64,000 bases of DNA from Usnea hakonensis (lineage: Eukaryota > Ascomycota > Lecanoromycetes > Lecanorales > Parmeliaceae), in assembly GCA_013423325.1 (NCBI GenBank), contig BLJB01000035.1:1-64000 (forward strand), in the 5' to 3' direction. This document shows positions 1 to 11,639 of this stretch, piece by piece. The notes under the pieces were generated by a model. It was given only the letters and a program-made list of their open reading frames with translations. It was not told the origin of the DNA and did no database searches. The first letter of the stretch is position 1. The number at the start of each line of letters is the position of its first letter. Made by a program: the position numbers and the translations under genes.

Positions 1-815
1 AGAGTTAATAGAGTAGATACTAGTACGTAGCTAGGGATAAAGAGGAGGATTAAATAGAATAATCGAAGAATATATCTAGAACTTAAGATTACGGGAATTA
101 GGTAGCTATCTAATAGCTATAAGATAAAAAAGTACTCGTTATTAGTACTAAACCTCCTGATCCTAGAGATAGTAGATACCCTAATACTTAACGGACTCGT
201 TAAAGCGAAGGAAATAAAAGCGGTAGAGAGGTTTAACTAGGCGGCCTCCCTAACTAGGTACTATAGGTATTAGGAATATAGTTATATTACGAGAATATAC
301 TAAAACGAGGTACGGTACGCTAAATATAATTAGACGTACGATACCCGAATATATATAATAGTAGTATCGGTAGTAGCCCCGGGATATGCGGCGTATAGGA
401 AGAAAGGCTATACTATATATAATATAGACTATTAGTTCAAGGCTAAGATAAAGAGGTATATAGCGAAGAGGCTTATAAAGAAAAGGCTATTCTACGGCTA
501 ATATTAGTAGGAAACGAACGGTAAGGGGAGTTAAGATAGAAAGGAGGAGACGAAGGTAAAGGAATCTATAGCCTCGACCTAAAGGAGTAGACCCGAAGAA
601 TTAAAAGCTATACTCCGAGAAAGGATTAGAGAGAGTACGAACTAGGGCCGAGGACTTAGCGAGGAGGAGTTAATCTAAATCCGGGCCGAGATTACTAAGA
701 TTCAAGCTTTAGAGAAGGAAATCGTAGTAGGAGGAATATAAATAATAGCGAAACCCTAATAGAGATATAACTAAAGTAGTATTTAGATCTATATATAGAT
801 AGTAATATATATATA
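1..815. repeat. RIP-mutated AT-rich repeat, unrecognised
   Basis: Sequence is dominated by TA, AG and CT steps with almost no CA or TG dinucleotide, while CG and CC survive (for example gtagcccc near 370). This is the signature of RIP. No reading frame longer than about 40 codons is visible. It may be the gag part of the Gypsy element that follows, but I could not align a gag motif. Confidence 0.6.
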
Positions 816-817
816 NN
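816..817. other. Two undetermined bases (N)
   Basis: Positions 816-817 are n within a TA-rich run, followed about 50 bases later by a 15-base A tract (866-880). They could be an ambiguous call or a collapsed gap, so continuity across this point is uncertain. Confidence 0.95.
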
Positions 818-849
818 TAATTACCTTTAGAAGTTTAGGTAGACACGAC

Positions 850-3800
850 GTATAAATTCAAATTCAAAAAAAAAAAAAAAACTCTATTTATTATATTAAT
901 TATTACTACTATAATAATAGTAGTCTATATAGATTTAGGATACTTAGTTACTTTAATTAATCAGGTATTTTTATTTAAGTAATTTCTAAATATCTATATT
1001 TATACTATAATATCTCTAATTTTAATATATAGAATTAATAGTAATTATTATTCTATAAATAAATATATACTTCTAGAAATCTATTTCCCGGGAATATATA
1101 ATAATAAGGAAGTATAGGCTAAGATTATTAAGGAAGTATATCTAATTAATAATTTTAAGATAAAAATACTACTTAGAATAAATATTATTAGATCTAAAAA
1201 AATTATTATTACTACTTTTAAAAATTAGGCTTATATAGACTCTTATTATACTATAGTTTCTATTAATATTAAGTCTAAAATACGTAGTATTATAATAAAG
1301 CCTATAGTAATAGATTAGAAGATAATAATATTATTTAATAGCTAGATAGTTATTCTAGTTTTTTATACCGCCTTACTAGATAACTAGGATTTTTTATTCG
1401 AGCCTAATACCTTAGTAGTATTATTATATATCTATCTTATTAATAATTTATTTTATTTAGTTATTATTAGAAATAATACTAGTAAGCCTATAATCCTTTC
1501 TAGATATTTATATCTAGATACTATATTAGAAATTAACTATAATAACTACTACCTTACTACGTTAGATACTATATTAGAAGTTAACCTTATTAAGTTAGAT
1601 TTAGTATTTTAGGAGAAGAAAGTATAGTACTATAAAAAGTTTACTACTATAAGGAGTTCTAAGCTCGCTAAATTATTAACTATTAAAAAAACTAAAATAA
1701 TTAATAATATTACTATTTATAAAAATAGCGATATTATAGTACTCTTTTATAAACTTATAAAGACTTATCTAGAGTTTTAAAAGGACTATAAATCTTTTAT
1801 AGATCTACTAAAGTAATATTAGATAAGAATTCCCTTATAGATAGACTAGAAAAAGTATATTTCTACTAAAGTCTAGATTTATCTATTAGGTATAAAGGAG
1901 AGAGAAGTAGTTAACTAAATCTTTAATAAATTATATATTTAGGGCCAACTATTCTAAATAGATTTAGTTAAGATAGAAAGTATATTATTTAGCTAGCTAG
2001 TCTTTATTATCTAGAAAACTCTATTAAATAGAAAGTATAATAATAGACTAGTAATAGATATTAGAGGATTAAATAAGATAGTTTAGAATAATATATATTT
2101 AGTCCCTTTTTAAGCTAATATAATCGCCTTTATAAAAGGCTACCTTTATATTATAATTCTAGATATCTAATCCTTTTTCTATTACTAGCGTATTATAAGA
2201 GAAGATTATTATAAGTAAACTATTATTAGCTATAGAGAGTAAAAAACTTTTAATATAATAATTATAAACTATAAAGGATTAATCGCTTATATATAAAAAT
2301 AAATTAAATATATTCTAAAACTACTTAAAGACTTTATAAAAGTCTATATTAATAATATTATTATCGCTTTTAAAACTCTTTAGGAATATCTAGTATACCT
2401 TAAATAAATCTTCTAAATATTTATTTAGATATATATTTATATTTAGTCTATTAAGACCTTTATAGCTTACCCGTTAATTAAACTTCTAAATAAATATATT
2501 AATTTAATAAGTCTTACTATTTTTAAAGATAAGATTTATACTATTAGCTTATTTACTTTTTCTAATATTTTATAAAAGTTTAAGACTTATCTAAAATTAA
2601 TATACTAGCTCTATAAATATATTAAGAGGTATATAGAGATTAGTAAATTACTTTAGAACTAGAAAATTAAGCTACTTAAAGGAGTACCTTAAGGATCTAT
2701 CTATAAGATATTTATTACTAGAATACAATTTAAGCCTATTAAAGTAGAATATAAATCTTTTTAGATTATCTAAACTATCCTAAATAAATTTATCTTTCTA
2801 ATTTACTTTAATTCTATTAAACTATTATTTATTAATTTAAATTCTAGTAAGAAAGCTAGGATTAGTACTATAGTATATTATATTAAAAAATTCTAAATAT
2901 TATAAAATTTATCTATCCTATTAAAGTCTTCTATAGAGATAGATTAAGTACTACTATATTCTATTTAGAAGAATATCGAGCCTATTCTTTTTCTAAGCCG
3001 GATTATTAATAGGGCTAAGTTAAGGTACTAGCTAACTAAATTAGAGCTAGTAAGTATTATATAGATAGTATATAAAATTTAATATATAATAGAGTTATTA
3101 AAGACTCCTATTATAATCTTTATAGATTACAATTCGATATTAAGAATTACTAAATAGACTTCTTTTACTATTAATAATATAGATAAAATAAATCTATATC
3201 TAGTATAAGCGTCTAATTATCTATAATAATTTAAACTTATTATTCGCTATAAGTCTAGAAAGTAGTATATAGTACCTAATACTCTATCTAGATTAAAAAG
3301 TAGTTAATAGTCTATTATAATATAAGAAGGCGAGCTAGATATATTAATTATAACTAAAAAAACTCTTCTAATTAATTTAGTCTACTACTTTACTATAATA
3401 CTAGTAGAAATATTATTAGAGTTTAAGTAATAATTAATAGAAGGCTATAGTAAGGACCCGGTTTATATATATATTAATAAAGTCCTTAATACTAATACTA
3501 AGATTAATAAGTTTATTAATAATAGTAGCGAGGGCGCTATAAAGCTTCCTTTTACTTAAGAGCCTAACAGACTTATTTTTTACTTAGATACTACTATAGG
3601 TAATTATATCTATTATTTAAAATATCTCTATATATTAACTTTATATATTAAAGATATTCTAGAAATTATCTATAAAGAGGGTTATCCTAATTATATCTAT
3701 TATCTAGAAAAGATATTTACCTAGTATATCCGAAATATAGTAAAATATATCTAAAAGTATATACGCTATTATCTAGAATATTAGATTTACTAGATAAAAT

Positions 3801-4910
3801 AATATATGCCCTATAGATTTATATAGCTTATTAAGTTACTACTAGTACTTTTTTATATTATTACTATTAACTTTATTCTCTTATTTCTACCGACTAAAGA
3901 AGGCTATAATATAGTAATATTAATAATCTATAAATTTACTAAATAAATTACTATAATATTAGATAAATTAATTTAAGATATAAAAGATTAAATAAAGGCT
4001 TTACTTAACTAGCTTATACTAATAGACTAGGGTCTTCTAAAAGTAATATTATTAGATTATAATAGAAAGTTCTTAGCGGATCTCTAGTCTAAGCTATTTA
4101 AATTATTAAGGATTAATCTACTCTATAGTATTATCTATTATCTATAATTAAATAGATAAAGTAAGAGATTAAATTAAACTATTAAAATAACTTAATAATA
4201 TTATTTAAGAACTTTAGATAATCTATATAAATAACTTATAATATTACTACGCCTTTAGATATATCTAAATAACTCTATTTCTACTAGTACTAGTAAAATA
4301 TCGAATAAGGCTATCTATAGGTTTACGCCTATTACCGCTCTAGATCTATAGAAACTAGATATAGATCCTAATCCTACGTAAATTAAGCCGGGTACAATAA
4401 GATATATTATTATAGACGCTATAACTTTTACTTAAATAAGAGCTAAATACTATTATAACTAAATATATATATTATTTAATCTTAAGAAAGAAGACTACGT
4501 ACTACTTTAATTATATAAAGGGTATTATATTTTATTAGTAACTTTTAGAAAGCTAGGTATATAAAGGGTAAAGCTATTTAAGGTTCTTAAAAAAATTAGA
4601 AATCTTATATATTAACTTAATCTTCTACTATACTAAAATATATATCTAGTAATTTTAATATTCTAGTTCTATTAAGGATCCTTATTATCGGCCTTAATCT
4701 ATATACCCTACTATAATATTTATAGAAGGCGATATAGGCGTCTATATAATTAAAAAACTACTAAATAGATAATAGTCTAGACGTAGAACTAGATAGTATA
4801 TCGAGTATCTAGTATACTAGTATAACTATAATCTAGAATTTAATATCTAGTATAATATTAAAGACCTTAATAATATATTAGAATTAATTAAGGAGTATAA
4901 TAAGTACCTA
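850..4910 (+). pseudogene. RIP-destroyed Gypsy (chromovirus) pol polyprotein
   Basis: Remnant of a Ty3/Gypsy retrotransposon pol gene. Visible in one frame: RT strand motif RLVIDIRGLNKIV (2045-2083), the catalytic box as VYINNIIIAF (2342-2371, both catalytic Asp codons now read Asn), an RNase H segment FIDYNSILRITK (3119-3154), the integrase core INFILLFLPTKEGYN (3866-3910) and LLDYNRKFLADL (about 4049-4084). These share a frame over about 2.5 kb. A +1 shift then precedes a C-terminal chromodomain-like stretch (YNYNLEFNI, 4821-4847), which marks the chromovirus lineage. Internal stops are TAA/TAG, as expected when CAA, CAG and TGG codons are hit by RIP. The frame is kept but the codons are ruined, so decay was by point mutation rather than indels. 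LTRs were not identified. Confidence 0.88.
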
Positions 4911-5677
4911 GGAATTATTACTCCTAGTCGCCTAGTCTCTACTATTATTAGTAATATAGATCTATCTACCTATCTATAGAAGCCTTCTATAAGTCCTAAG
5001 GATCCGGAATCTAGGAAGTCTAATACTAGTAAAGTAAATAATAATATAGCTTTAATATTAAGAAAGCCTCCTATAGATAAATCTAGTCCTATAACTCTTA
5101 CCTATTTAAGACTCGCTACTACTATATAGCCTAACCGTCTATTATAGACTTCTAGGATCGCTTCTAGGACTTTTAAAAATAAGAGTAAAGCGGTTATAGT
5201 AGTAATATTATCTAAGTTATTTATAATACTAAAGAATTAGCTATAGTTAATATCTTTATCTTAACGACTAGGTAGTTAACTAGGAATATATATACTATCT
5301 AGTATAGCCGTTCCTAATAACTCCTAAAGAGGTAGATATTTAATAATAAAATAGGGGTATATCGTTAGTTTCTAATATTATAAATTACTAAGATAATATT
5401 ATAACTATAGTAAAGAAGATGTTAACTTAAGTATTATACTATATATTAGTATTACTACTCTAATATTATATATATCCTTATTACTTCTATAGTTACTACT
5501 AGTATTATTTTAAGGTAGCTTACCGAGGCGATAAGTATATTAAAATAGGGGTAACTATTATAATACTAGAAGGTCCGAATCGGACTAGTCTATATAGGGC
5601 TAGCTTCTAGATCTAACTTAGTAATCTTAGCCTTCGGGCCATAATTTACTCTACATCTTTATTTACTTCTATAGATA
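4911..5677. repeat. RIP-mutated AT-rich repeat, unrecognised
   Basis: Continuation of CpA/TpG-depleted DNA after the chromodomain remnant. It may include the 3' untranslated part and LTR of the Gypsy element, but no terminal repeat could be matched. No protein motif seen. Confidence 0.5.
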
Positions 5678-5745
5678 ATACAACCATTAGCATTCACTTG
5701 CACCATTCACTTATACTACCAATTCGTGACTATTGTTACAGGTCT
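5678..5745. other. Small non-RIPed island inside the RIPed block
   Basis: This stretch contains many CA dinucleotides (caaccattagcattcacttg and onwards to gttacagg), in contrast to kilobases on both sides where CA is nearly absent. It may be unique host DNA between two repeats, or a later insertion. It is too short to classify. Confidence 0.6.
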
Positions 5746-8249
5746 ATTATTATAATTATATTATTAGTTACTTTAACTATATTACTATCCTATTAGAGAG
5801 TAATATAGTAGATTACTTATCTATTATAGATAAAATAAAGATTAATATTAACCTTAAATTAAATATTACGGTAAAGGATACTAAGATTAATTTAAATAAT
5901 AAGATATCTTATAATTAGTTCGATCCGGCTAATACTTAATTTATCTAGTAATATATACTTATTACTTATATTTTTAGTTATCTAATTCTAATAAAAAGGA
6001 GTTAATAGTAGATCTCTTAATAAGGCGGACTAGAAATATATAAAGACTTAGATTAATATTAATATAGATTATATTTAATTACGATAATATATTATTAATA
6101 TCTATATTTTTAGTAGTACGAAGTATATATTAAATAAAGTCTTAAGGCTTATACTTTATAGTAGTATCTCGTATAGTATAAAATTCTTTTAGTAATAACT
6201 CTATAGTAATAAAAGAGGGTTACTTAAAATACTTAATAAATTATTTAGCCTACTTAATTAATTGTTTTATACGCCTATGCTAGCTACTTAATATAAGCTA
6301 ATAAGGATAACTATAACGCTAAACTAATAGAGCTAGGCGTCGAAGAAACCTAAGGGTAAACCCCTAAATAAAAACTTTAATTAAACGATATATTTCCTAC
6401 TACTATACTTTTAAAGAGTTCTAATATATTACCGCGTATCTATATATTTCTCTTATTTCGGTTCTCGCTATACGCTTTAATTAATCTATAACTTAGTATT
6501 AATATTTTAACGCCTAGATTAAGTTAACTATCTTATATACTTATTCGAGTAAGGCCGTTAATTTCTAATACTCTAATAGAGTAAAACTTAGTACGATTTA
6601 AATTATTAACTAAGTATTAGGCTGTAGACTAGGTTCGTTATATATAATAGGCGTATTAATATTATAATTAAGACTATATAGCGGAGTCTTAAAAGGGAGA
6701 TTTATATATTAGAGATAACCGCTAGATTAATAAGGACTCGTAGTTATTATCTCTCTTAGTTAGCGCTAGATAGAGATTTACTACGTCTTCGTATTTACGC
6801 GTTCGCTAAGAGTCTTAGTATTTACTACCTATTAGGGTAAGGAGGCCTAAAGCAGCTAAATATCTTATAGTAGTAATATATTATATCTAATCTATAATAT
6901 TACTATCCGAGGTAGGGTATATAGAGTAATTTTTTTAATAAATCGCGAAGGCTTTAAAGGGGGTAGCTTATTATAGAAATCACGCGCGCGCGTAGTTAGC
7001 GTAGCGAGGAGGAGAAGAAGAGTTATTTAAAGGCTTAATACTTCTTTATATTATAGATATAGTTCGCTACTACTTAATAATACTATTAATAGATATTAAT
7101 ATATTATTAATAGTCGTTTATTATCCTTTTTTTATTTATCTAATCCTCTATATATTGCGTCTTTCGGGGTAAGACCTTTTAGCTCTACTAAATCGCGTAC
7201 GATAGTAACTTTTATATTGCGCGGTAGAATAATAGTAACCTTTATATCGCGTATAATAGTAGTAGATTCGTAGCCGGTAGTATATATAGCTAGATCTCGT
7301 CGCCGGCCTAGCCTACTTATTAAGACTATTACTATAAGTAGTAAGATAATATTAATTATTAAATAATTTAGAAATCTACTATAATAAGGTAATATTACGA
7401 AGACTTAACTAAAGATTATCTCGAACGGTTTTAGAGTCTCTAGTAATATCTAGCTATTTTACCCTATTAATAAAGAGATATATATTATAAAAAAAGATAT
7501 CTTTTCCTATATACTTAATTATAGTATTAGTATATATAGTTTTATTATTATAATTCGAGTTAAAAAAGCCTAAATTATTAGTAATCTATTTAGATAGTAT
7601 AATAGATATAGTAAGGGTTATTCTAGAAGTAGTATTAGTAGTAGTATTAGTAGTAAGATATATAACTACTTATTCTATTACGATAGAAATTAATAAATTA
7701 ATAATATAATAGATTATATTTTTATTTATAATAGTAAGAGGTAAATTTAAATTAACTAGCCTATATATTAATAATTCTAATAGAGTATAGTTAGATATAA
7801 GATATATATTTATAGACTTATATTATTTAAAGAATTATATATAAGGAAGAGTCTTTCTAAGGTTTACTATATATTATAGAAAGGTTTAGACTAATTAATA
7901 TAAATAGCTTATATTTTTATTCTAATTAGAGAGGTATAGATTTAATAAATTATTTAATTAAATAGTAACTATTTTAGAAGGATAAGGGTAATTAGTAATA
8001 AAATATAATATAGTAATATTAATTTTTTATAATATTTTAGAAGCCTTATTAGTAGCCTTATAAAAGGCTTTAATTTAATATATAATTTTAATAAGAGCTA
8101 TAGAGGGCTTTAGGGTAGCCTCCCGCGATTAGCTAGTAAGAGGATCTAACGAGTTAAAACGTAAAGTAGACTATAAGGTAGCTAGAATAGCTACTAATAT
8201 AAAGAAGTAATAGACTAATTAAAGGTAATAGTAAATATACTAATTACTA
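5746..8249. repeat. RIP-mutated AT-rich repeat, unrecognised
   Basis: CpA/TpG-depleted sequence with scattered CG-rich bits (for example cgcgcgcg near 6983). The only open frame of note, 5733-5918 (61 codons), has no recognisable motif and begins at TTG. The element family is unknown; a second decayed retroelement or a DNA transposon are both possible. Confidence 0.55.
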
Positions 8250-8254
8250 GATAG
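8250..8254. repeat. Target-site duplication, element 1 (left copy)
   Basis: gatag immediately before the left LTR. The same five bases follow the right LTR at 11039-11043, which defines one insertion event for the whole 8255-11038 unit. Confidence 0.85.
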
Positions 8255-8408
8255 TGTCAGGACCGGTGCAGAGGTAATATCATGCAGGTATAATAACGAA
8301 GATAATAAGACTACCGATCTATATAAGTAGGAGGACCAGTATATGTAGGCAGAGAAGCTATGCCAAGCCACTAGTGGTAGGGCTGAGAGGTAGGCACCGC
8401 TCGTAACA
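8255..8408 (-). repeat. LTR of element 1 (3' LTR in element orientation)
   Basis: Begins tgtcaggaccgg and ends gctcgtaaca; 151 of 154 positions match the right copy. The three differences are all TG versus TA, the change expected from RIP. Confidence 0.88.
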
Positions 8409-8425
8409 CTACCCCCCCCCCCTAC
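8409..8425 (-). other. Putative polypurine tract of element 1
   Basis: Eleven C residues (8412-8422) directly inside the left LTR. On the minus strand this is a G-run just upstream of the 3' LTR, the usual place of the plus-strand primer. Element 2 has the same arrangement. Confidence 0.65.
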
Positions 8426-8559
8426 AGTAGACATGTCCTCATAGCTAGTAGAAAGAAAGAAAGAAAGAAAGAAAGACCGAAAAAATACCCACTTTGCAAG
8501 AGGCTCGTTCCAATTTGCATACTAGAAAAGACTCGATTTGCATGTTGTATGCCGAAAAA

Positions 8560-9200
8560 AGAAGAAATCCGTCAAACCACGAAATTGTCCCAGAAATCCA
8601 CCGATAATAGTCTATATATAGACGATATCAATGCCTAATATTGCTAGCATAATGTTATACCATTTAGGGGCTTCAGGAATGAAGTAATTTGGCCATAGAT
8701 TAACGAAATAGTTGACAAAAAGGTATTCTATCATGAAACAGCCATTTGATATTCGATTTCTAAGCGGAGAAGAAATCGCTAAATGAAGGCCTGTCATTAG
8801 CTAGATACTCCCGAACCGAACCGAGCCGAGCCGAACTCTAAATGAGTGAATGACTAGTGAACTTTCTCTAAAGAAATCTGGCCAAATGCCGGGAGGTGAT
8901 TTCGATGTAGGCGACCAGTGGCGACAGCAAGGCTCTGGGGGCGATGCACCATAGTGTCGGACGGTATTTAGATATATATCAAGCATGGGAGCATGCGCGG
9001 TAGGCCTAACTTGATATGGATATTGAGAAACAAGAGATTTTGGTAGGTCTTTCTCATTTGCTGTGACTCAAATCCATAAAAGCAAGCCGAATGGCGCATT
9101 GTCCGAGGTATTACCGAATCGAAACTGATTTGGTAGGGCTAATCCCTAGCCAATCGTAGTGCTTGCTATACTGCTCGGAATCCTTCTTATAGTCATTCTC
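8560..9200. repeat. Shared internal module, copy 1 (in element 1)
   Basis: About 640 bp, including the ccgaaccgaaccgagccg segment at 8814 and the aactttctctaaagaaatct segment at 8860. Recognisably repeated at 11640-12245 and 14960-15640, partly at 13380-13520. Lies between the polypurine tract and the gag end, so it is the 3' non-coding part of the element family. This copy has the fewest RIP changes. Confidence 0.75.
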
Positions 9201-9329
9201 ATTGCCTTGCTCTTGTATATAGTGTATCTTCATCCTTCTGCAAATGGCCTGAACACCATTTACCGGGTCCTATGTTGAGTTAAGTTATTGCCACACCGTG
9301 CAGGGCCTGACATCACTGTCCTCTGAGAC

Positions 9330-10412
9330 ATATCACTACCGCCTGAACTCTTCGGGGTCAGGGCGAGCAATAATGGAGTATTTGCCAGGCTTCTTTGCCT
9401 ACATTTCGGCTACTGCCTTATTATATTAAGAAGCGAATTCCCTTGCCTTTCCTCTTTCTTGAGTTATTGCCAGATCCCGATAAAATCGGTCTAGGGATAT
9501 TAGCCTCTCTTTTAACTAGGAAAGAGACGGGTTTTTTGTAATAATCAAGAAGTAGATTAGTCTCTCTTATAATGAGATTTTGACCTTTGTCTATAATTTC
9601 TAGACCAAATCTGTATTATAATTAGGGTTATACGCGTTTCCAGCGATTTTCATGAATTCCGAATAGAAGTCCAGAAATAACTGGTCTTCTTGTTGTCGTA
9701 GTTCGGATAAGGCCTTCCAATTCTCCTCGTAGATAACTACCAGTGGTATCTCGTAGATATCACCTAGCTGGTCTAGCAATTCGTCCGCGGAGTGGTATGG
9801 ATTAGTACTCGAACGTCGTCTTGGTAACGTATATTCAACTGCCTTGCCTGAAAGTCGTGATACGGCATACTCGATTTTGAATCCTTCGGTAGGATAATAA
9901 TTACTATTTAAGATCAGCTTATTCCGAATCCGTAGTTTCTAGTCCTTATACTTGGAAGGATCTACTCCATTAAATATAGGAGGATCTGGTAGCCGTGGAC
10001 TAAGAAATGGTCTTTGTAGTAGAGGTAATAGGCTTCGTAAATAGCCGAATAGAGGTAGTAGTGGCGATAGGGGCGAGTTTTGGCCGTGGGAACCATCTTA
10101 TCCCCGTCTGAATGCTCTTAATGCTTCAAAATCTCGTGGCAATAGTATAGGTGGGGATGGAGGTGGTAATTAAGGCGAATCTTGGCCATAGGAACTATCT
10201 TGTCCCCCCTTAAATCTCTAACGAAGATCCTTAATAGAAAGAGACCGCTCTATACGAGGTATAGAGGGTAGGGGCAAATTAGGAGGTGAATATCTCGTAT
10301 ATAGGTCTTCGTAATTGAGATATTGTTAAGAAGAAGGAGTAGCATCATGACGGCGATGTAGAGGTACGTATTTCGGTATTGATATAGGACGATTCGTATG
10401 AGGAGAAGTCAT
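9330..10412 (-). pseudogene. Gag-like gene of element 1, interrupted by RIP stops
   Basis: Minus-strand frame from ATG at 10412. Reads a Ser/Pro-rich N-terminus, then a Gag core with the Ty3/Gypsy-like pattern (KLRIRNKLILNSNYYPTEGF, then IEYAVSRLSGKAVEYTLP) and a segment YSEFMKIAGNAYNPNYNTDL. In-frame TAA/TAG codons sit where CAA/CAG or TGG would be expected, so the gene is inactive as sequenced. No CCHC zinc knuckle and no downstream pol. The assignment rests on the Gag-like W/L-rich pattern and the element context. Confidence 0.65.
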
Positions 10413-10540
10413 AGTGTTGAAAGAAAAAGTAGGTATTAAGAGATAATTTTTTGACGATTTTTTTAACACTTTCCACTATTAACAGAATTACCTACCCTGA
10501 ACACCAAGTGTACTATAAAATGAGTGGATTCGAATACCGT

Positions 10541-10813
10541 TCACTTAATAGGGGGGTTTCTTGAGTAGTTATCGAAGCGGAGCAGGGCGGAGTTCGTTAT
10601 TTCTAGTATTAGAATATAGGAAATCGGTATTTCGGTACGGAGAAGATTTTTCTTGAAATGGTAATTATGGAAGCGTTTCTTCACCGATTTCGGTGATATT
10701 GATAATTTGAATAGTGCAATGTAGGGTCTTTCGAATGGTGTAGGTAGCTTATTAATATGTAGTTTCTGTAAGGTAAGAAATACCCAAATATCTTCTTTAT
10801 CAAGCTCGTTCAC
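10541..10813 (-). other. Open 5' leader frame of element 1
   Basis: A 90-codon stretch without stops lies between the 5' LTR and the gag start, opening at GTG rather than ATG. It has no recognisable domain. It may be leader sequence of the element or a chance open frame. Confidence 0.3.
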
Positions 10814-10884
10814 TTGCTCCGAGCTAGAAAAAATGGCCCGTCAATTCTCTTCGCCGGGAAGTATACGAAGGAGTCTTATTATAG

Positions 10885-11038
10885 TATCAGGACCGGTGCA
10901 GAGGTAATATCATGCAGGTATAATAACGAAGATAATAAGACTACCGATCTATGTAAGTAGGAGGACCAGTATATGTAGGCAGAGAAGCTATGCCAAGCCA
11001 CTAGTAGTAGGGCTGAGAGGTAGGCACCGCTCGTAACA
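10885..11038 (-). repeat. LTR of element 1 (5' LTR in element orientation)
   Basis: Direct repeat of 8255-8408. Its second base is A (tatcagg) where the left copy has G, consistent with a RIP hit on the terminal TG. Confidence 0.88.
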
Positions 11039-11043
11039 GATAG
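11039..11043. repeat. Target-site duplication, element 1 (right copy)
   Basis: gatag directly after the right LTR, identical to 8250-8254. Confidence 0.85.
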
Positions 11044-11398
11044 AGCTAATAGTAGATAAGGTAAAGATATAATAAGAAAGTAGTATAGTGGAAGTAATAG
11101 TACTACGATAATAGTAGTATAGTAGGACCTAGTCTAGTACCGCAAAAGGGCTAGTAACGTGATCGACTTGATATTACTACCACTTGTTATAGTGGTAGTA
11201 AGTAAATGGTTGAACAAGTCTATTATTTATATGAATCTATTGTGTATAAAGTAAATAAATTAAGTAAATATAAGTCTAAGTAAATATGGCTCTATTTATG
11301 TATATGGATTAGGTACTAGTCCCAATTGGGACTTAGTGTAATAATGGAAGAAGCAAGAGCTATGAGGCCACCTGCGGTAGCCTTCTACACATCAGGCC
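11044..11398. other. Spacer between the two LTR elements
   Basis: No gene. Contains a perfect 10-bp inverted repeat with an 8-base loop (11174-11183 with 11192-11201) and a perfect 16-bp palindrome agtcccaattgggact (11318-11333). Partly RIPed; family unknown. Confidence 0.6.
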
Positions 11399-11403
11399 TA
11401 TGA
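11399..11403. repeat. Target-site duplication, element 2 (left copy)
   Basis: tatga directly before the left LTR; repeated at 16517-16521 directly after the right LTR. Confidence 0.82.
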
Positions 11404-11586
11404 TGTTAGGACTGCAACCAGATCAAGTCAATGGTGGTATGTAACTAGGATTCAATTGATGAGGAGGTAAAATCTATGTACAGGTATAAGAAAGATATGT
11501 GGGTAGAGAGGTGCCAAGGCGCTAAACCCGAATAGGAAGGAGGGCACGTATCTCCTTTAGCCTTACAAGTAGTCATACTCGTAACA
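11404..11586 (-). repeat. LTR of element 2 (left)
   Basis: Begins tgttaggactgc and ends actcgtaaca. Matches 16334-16516 with about ten differences, all TG/TA or CA/TA transitions. Confidence 0.87.
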
Positions 11587-11639
11587 TTACCCCCCCCCCC
11601 TTAGAAAGGTATATCCGTATGCCTTAAGAGACAATATCC

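Larger units (their letters stand above)
8255..11038 (-). mobile_element. Gag-only (non-autonomous) LTR retrotransposon, element 1
   Basis: Complete LTR element of 2,784 bp: 154-bp direct terminal repeats (8255-8408, 10885-11038), perfect 5-bp duplication gatag outside both ends, LTR termini TG...CA (the right copy's second base was mutated G to A), and an 11-C tract next to the left LTR that reads as a purine tract next to the 3' LTR on the minus strand. The element is therefore oriented minus. Its only recognisable coding region is a gag-like frame (9330-10412); no protease, RT or integrase motif is present and the internal space is too small for them. Layout fits the TR-GAG class of non-autonomous elements. 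No tRNA primer site was recognised. CA and TG are much commoner than in the flanking DNA, so it was hit by RIP only lightly. Confidence 0.85.

Noticed and set aside
8455..8478. GAAA repeat beside the element 1 LTR as a polypurine tract
   Set aside because: The G tract directly abutting the LTR is better placed; the GAAA run is a microsatellite.
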